From assembly GCA_003313425.1 (NCBI GenBank), contig NHZP01000002.1:1550001-1614000 (forward strand): a stretch of DNA of 64,000 nt, written 5' to 3'. How positions within the stretch are numbered: position 1 is the stretch's first letter; every line of letters begins with the position of its first letter. The notes beneath the pieces are model-generated. The model was not told the origin of the DNA. It ran no database searches and saw only the letters and a program-made list of their open reading frames with translations. Positions 62,550 to 64,000 of the stretch are shown here, piece after piece. This DNA comes from Pseudopyrenochaeta lycopersici. Lineage: Eukaryota; Ascomycota; Dothideomycetes; Pleosporales; Pseudopyrenochaetaceae. A program made the translations under genes and the position numbers.

Positions 62550-64000
62550 GCTTGGATTGACTCTGCGTCCCTCGCTTGACGAGCGCGGATCGTGAAACAC
62601 GGGTCAACACCCTGACGTCAGGGCGACTGCGTCAAGTTAAGCAGCGAGGGCGAAGACGCTCAGCAGCGCGGCGGCAAGTGCGCACAGCAAAGGCGCCTTT
62701 GTGTTTATGTAGCGGGAGCGGTGATGCTTGGCGCCCCGCTTGCAGAAGTGCGTTCCCAGCACTGACTTCCACTGCTTCCGGCGATGGCCTGACGGAATAG
62801 GAGAATTGGTGATGCTGAGGTGGCTGGCAGTCAGACGGCGCTATGGACAATTGCGCAGAGGGCCGCGGAGGGGGGTTCCAGCAGGTGGGCTTTTGTGGTG
62901 ACGGCTCGATGGTGGGCGGTCGAGGGCTTAAGAGAGGGCCCGTCCTGTTCAGTGTGCAACACGCTAGAAAAGCTTACTCTAAAGAAAGAAGCGTCAGTCA
63001 CAAAGCCGGCAAACACGAGCCCTTTCAATGTTTGGTAGCCAGCTGGTGCTTGCAGCCATTCGGCATAGTGCCGTCGGCAGGCCAGCGCAACGTGGGAGCA
63101 GGGCGCGAGAGCTGACTTACATGTCCGGCTTGCGGCCAATCCGAGGTTGCAGCGGCGCACGACTCCTCCTCTCAGCTTAGTGAATATGGCTCTCCTACGC
63201 GAGCTTGCAAACAAAAGGATTGGAGCGTAGACAAAGAAACCACCGAACACGGGACGCTGAAGAGTCTTGTATTCCAAGTCTCTCCCTGCTCCGAGCTTGC
63301 CGTTGACGGCCATGGCGCTAGAAATGTGTGAACCGAACCTCTCTGCCTGTCTCCACCCATGACTTGCCATGACGAAATACCATTGTCCACTTCCGACGGC
63401 GCGCGCTGAGAAAATGCGATAATTCCCGGCGCTTCGGGTGTATAGCAGCCTCTGGTAAGGCTACAAAACTTGATCCATCCCCTAGAGTACCGCTCAAACC
63501 AGTCGCTAGCCTGCCACTTTGTCGACTACAGCTGGGCAACACGCCGAGCATCCTTGGTCACAGCCCTGGCCTGCATGTCGCTTCCTGGAGGAATCCCCAC
63601 GAGGACGCATCTCCGCGTCAAATCATCGGTAGGCTGGCACCGAGCGCGAGCGTCATCCTCACTGGGAACCATTGCAAGTGATCGCCCTCGTTGCATTCGC
63701 TTTTCCAAACACACAGTGGCAGCTTCTGCCCACCACGTATCATGGCGCGCTTCATCCTCCCCAAGCACCCGGGTCCGTCTTGGACACGGCGCCTCGACCT
63801 CAGGGCCGATGCAAAATTCCCTCTCACCAACATCTGAATAGTGTCGTGGGCGCTGACCGGTTTGAGAAGTGCACGCCGGCGATAAGGTCCCCCGGCTTGA
63901 CCAAGGTTCCAGAGCGGTCCTCCGCGACTGGGGGAACTTGACGTGTTTCACGCCTGCAGTTGCTTACTGTGATGTGAATGGGGATGCTTGCTTGAGCCGC
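62550..64000. other. upstream region to the window end, no confident gene
   Basis: About 1.45 kb. It likely contains the promoter and a long 5' UTR of the preceding minus-strand gene. The longest frame (179 codons, 63370-62831, minus) starts with ATG and has one hydrophobic stretch (FGGFFVYAPILLFA), but its remaining composition is shadow-like and I do not call it. Frames at 63470-63951 on both strands are likewise unsupported. A gene may continue beyond the window. Confidence 0.4.

Noticed and set aside
62831..63370. A 179-codon minus-strand frame near the window end.
   Set aside because: ATG start and one hydrophobic patch, but no recognisable domain and several overlapping frames of similar length on both strands.

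Overview
The window reads as nuclear DNA of a filamentous ascomycete fungus. Genes are dense and lie on both strands, most introns are 46-91 nt with GT..AG ends, and the gene content is typically fungal: a Zn2Cys6 transcription factor, a HET-domain protein, an EF-hand NADPH oxidase, a CBM18 chitin-binding protein, GDSL and type-B esterases, and lanosterol synthase. A Dothideomycete is plausible, but I cannot prove the class from sequence alone. I rebuilt exons by hand from splice signals, reading frame and conserved protein motifs. Every spliced model given sums to a whole number of codons.

Layout. 1-7.6 kb: alpha/beta hydrolase (-), EF-hand NADPH oxidase (+), a four-helix membrane protein (+), and a short sulfite-oxidase-family enzyme (+) preceded by a degenerate duplication of its own promoter. 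7.8-12.2 kb: Ubc7-type E2 enzyme (-), an unplaced 171-codon frame, a candidate 64-aa spliced membrane microprotein, then gene-poor DNA. 12.2-17.5 kb: GDSL esterase (+), mitochondrial scramblase-like protein (-), tRNA-splicing endonuclease subunit Sen2 (+). 18-22 kb: a decayed asparagine-synthetase-like pseudogene (-) beside a secreted protein with three CBM18 modules (-). 23.6-31 kb: a large disordered nuclear-type protein (-), the Fe-S assembly ATPase Cfd1 (-), and a secreted repeat protein (-).

31.8-39.2 kb is the most interesting part: a compact four-gene cluster of Zn2Cys6 regulator (+, 7 exons), short-chain dehydrogenase (-), proline-racemase-superfamily enzyme with a Ser/Cys active-site pair (+), and amino-acid transporter (+, 5 exons). 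It looks like a self-contained uptake and catabolic locus for proline or hydroxyproline-type imino acids. Promoters inside it share the hexamer ATCCGA/TCGGAT, twice as inverted pairs, which suits a Zn2Cys6 dimer. Six of its ten introns end in AAG, whereas every other intron I modelled in the window ends in CAG or TAG.

40.5-64 kb: HET-domain protein (+), PP2C phosphatase (-), RING protein (-), a small helical protein (-), a 2.6-kb gene-poor stretch, RWD-domain protein (-), secreted DUF3237 protein (-) just downstream of a secreted type-B carboxylesterase (-), NmrA-like protein (-), an RGG-tailed protein (-), lanosterol synthase ERG7 (-) and a Ser-rich disordered protein (-). I saw no tRNA, rRNA, transposase or CRISPR array.
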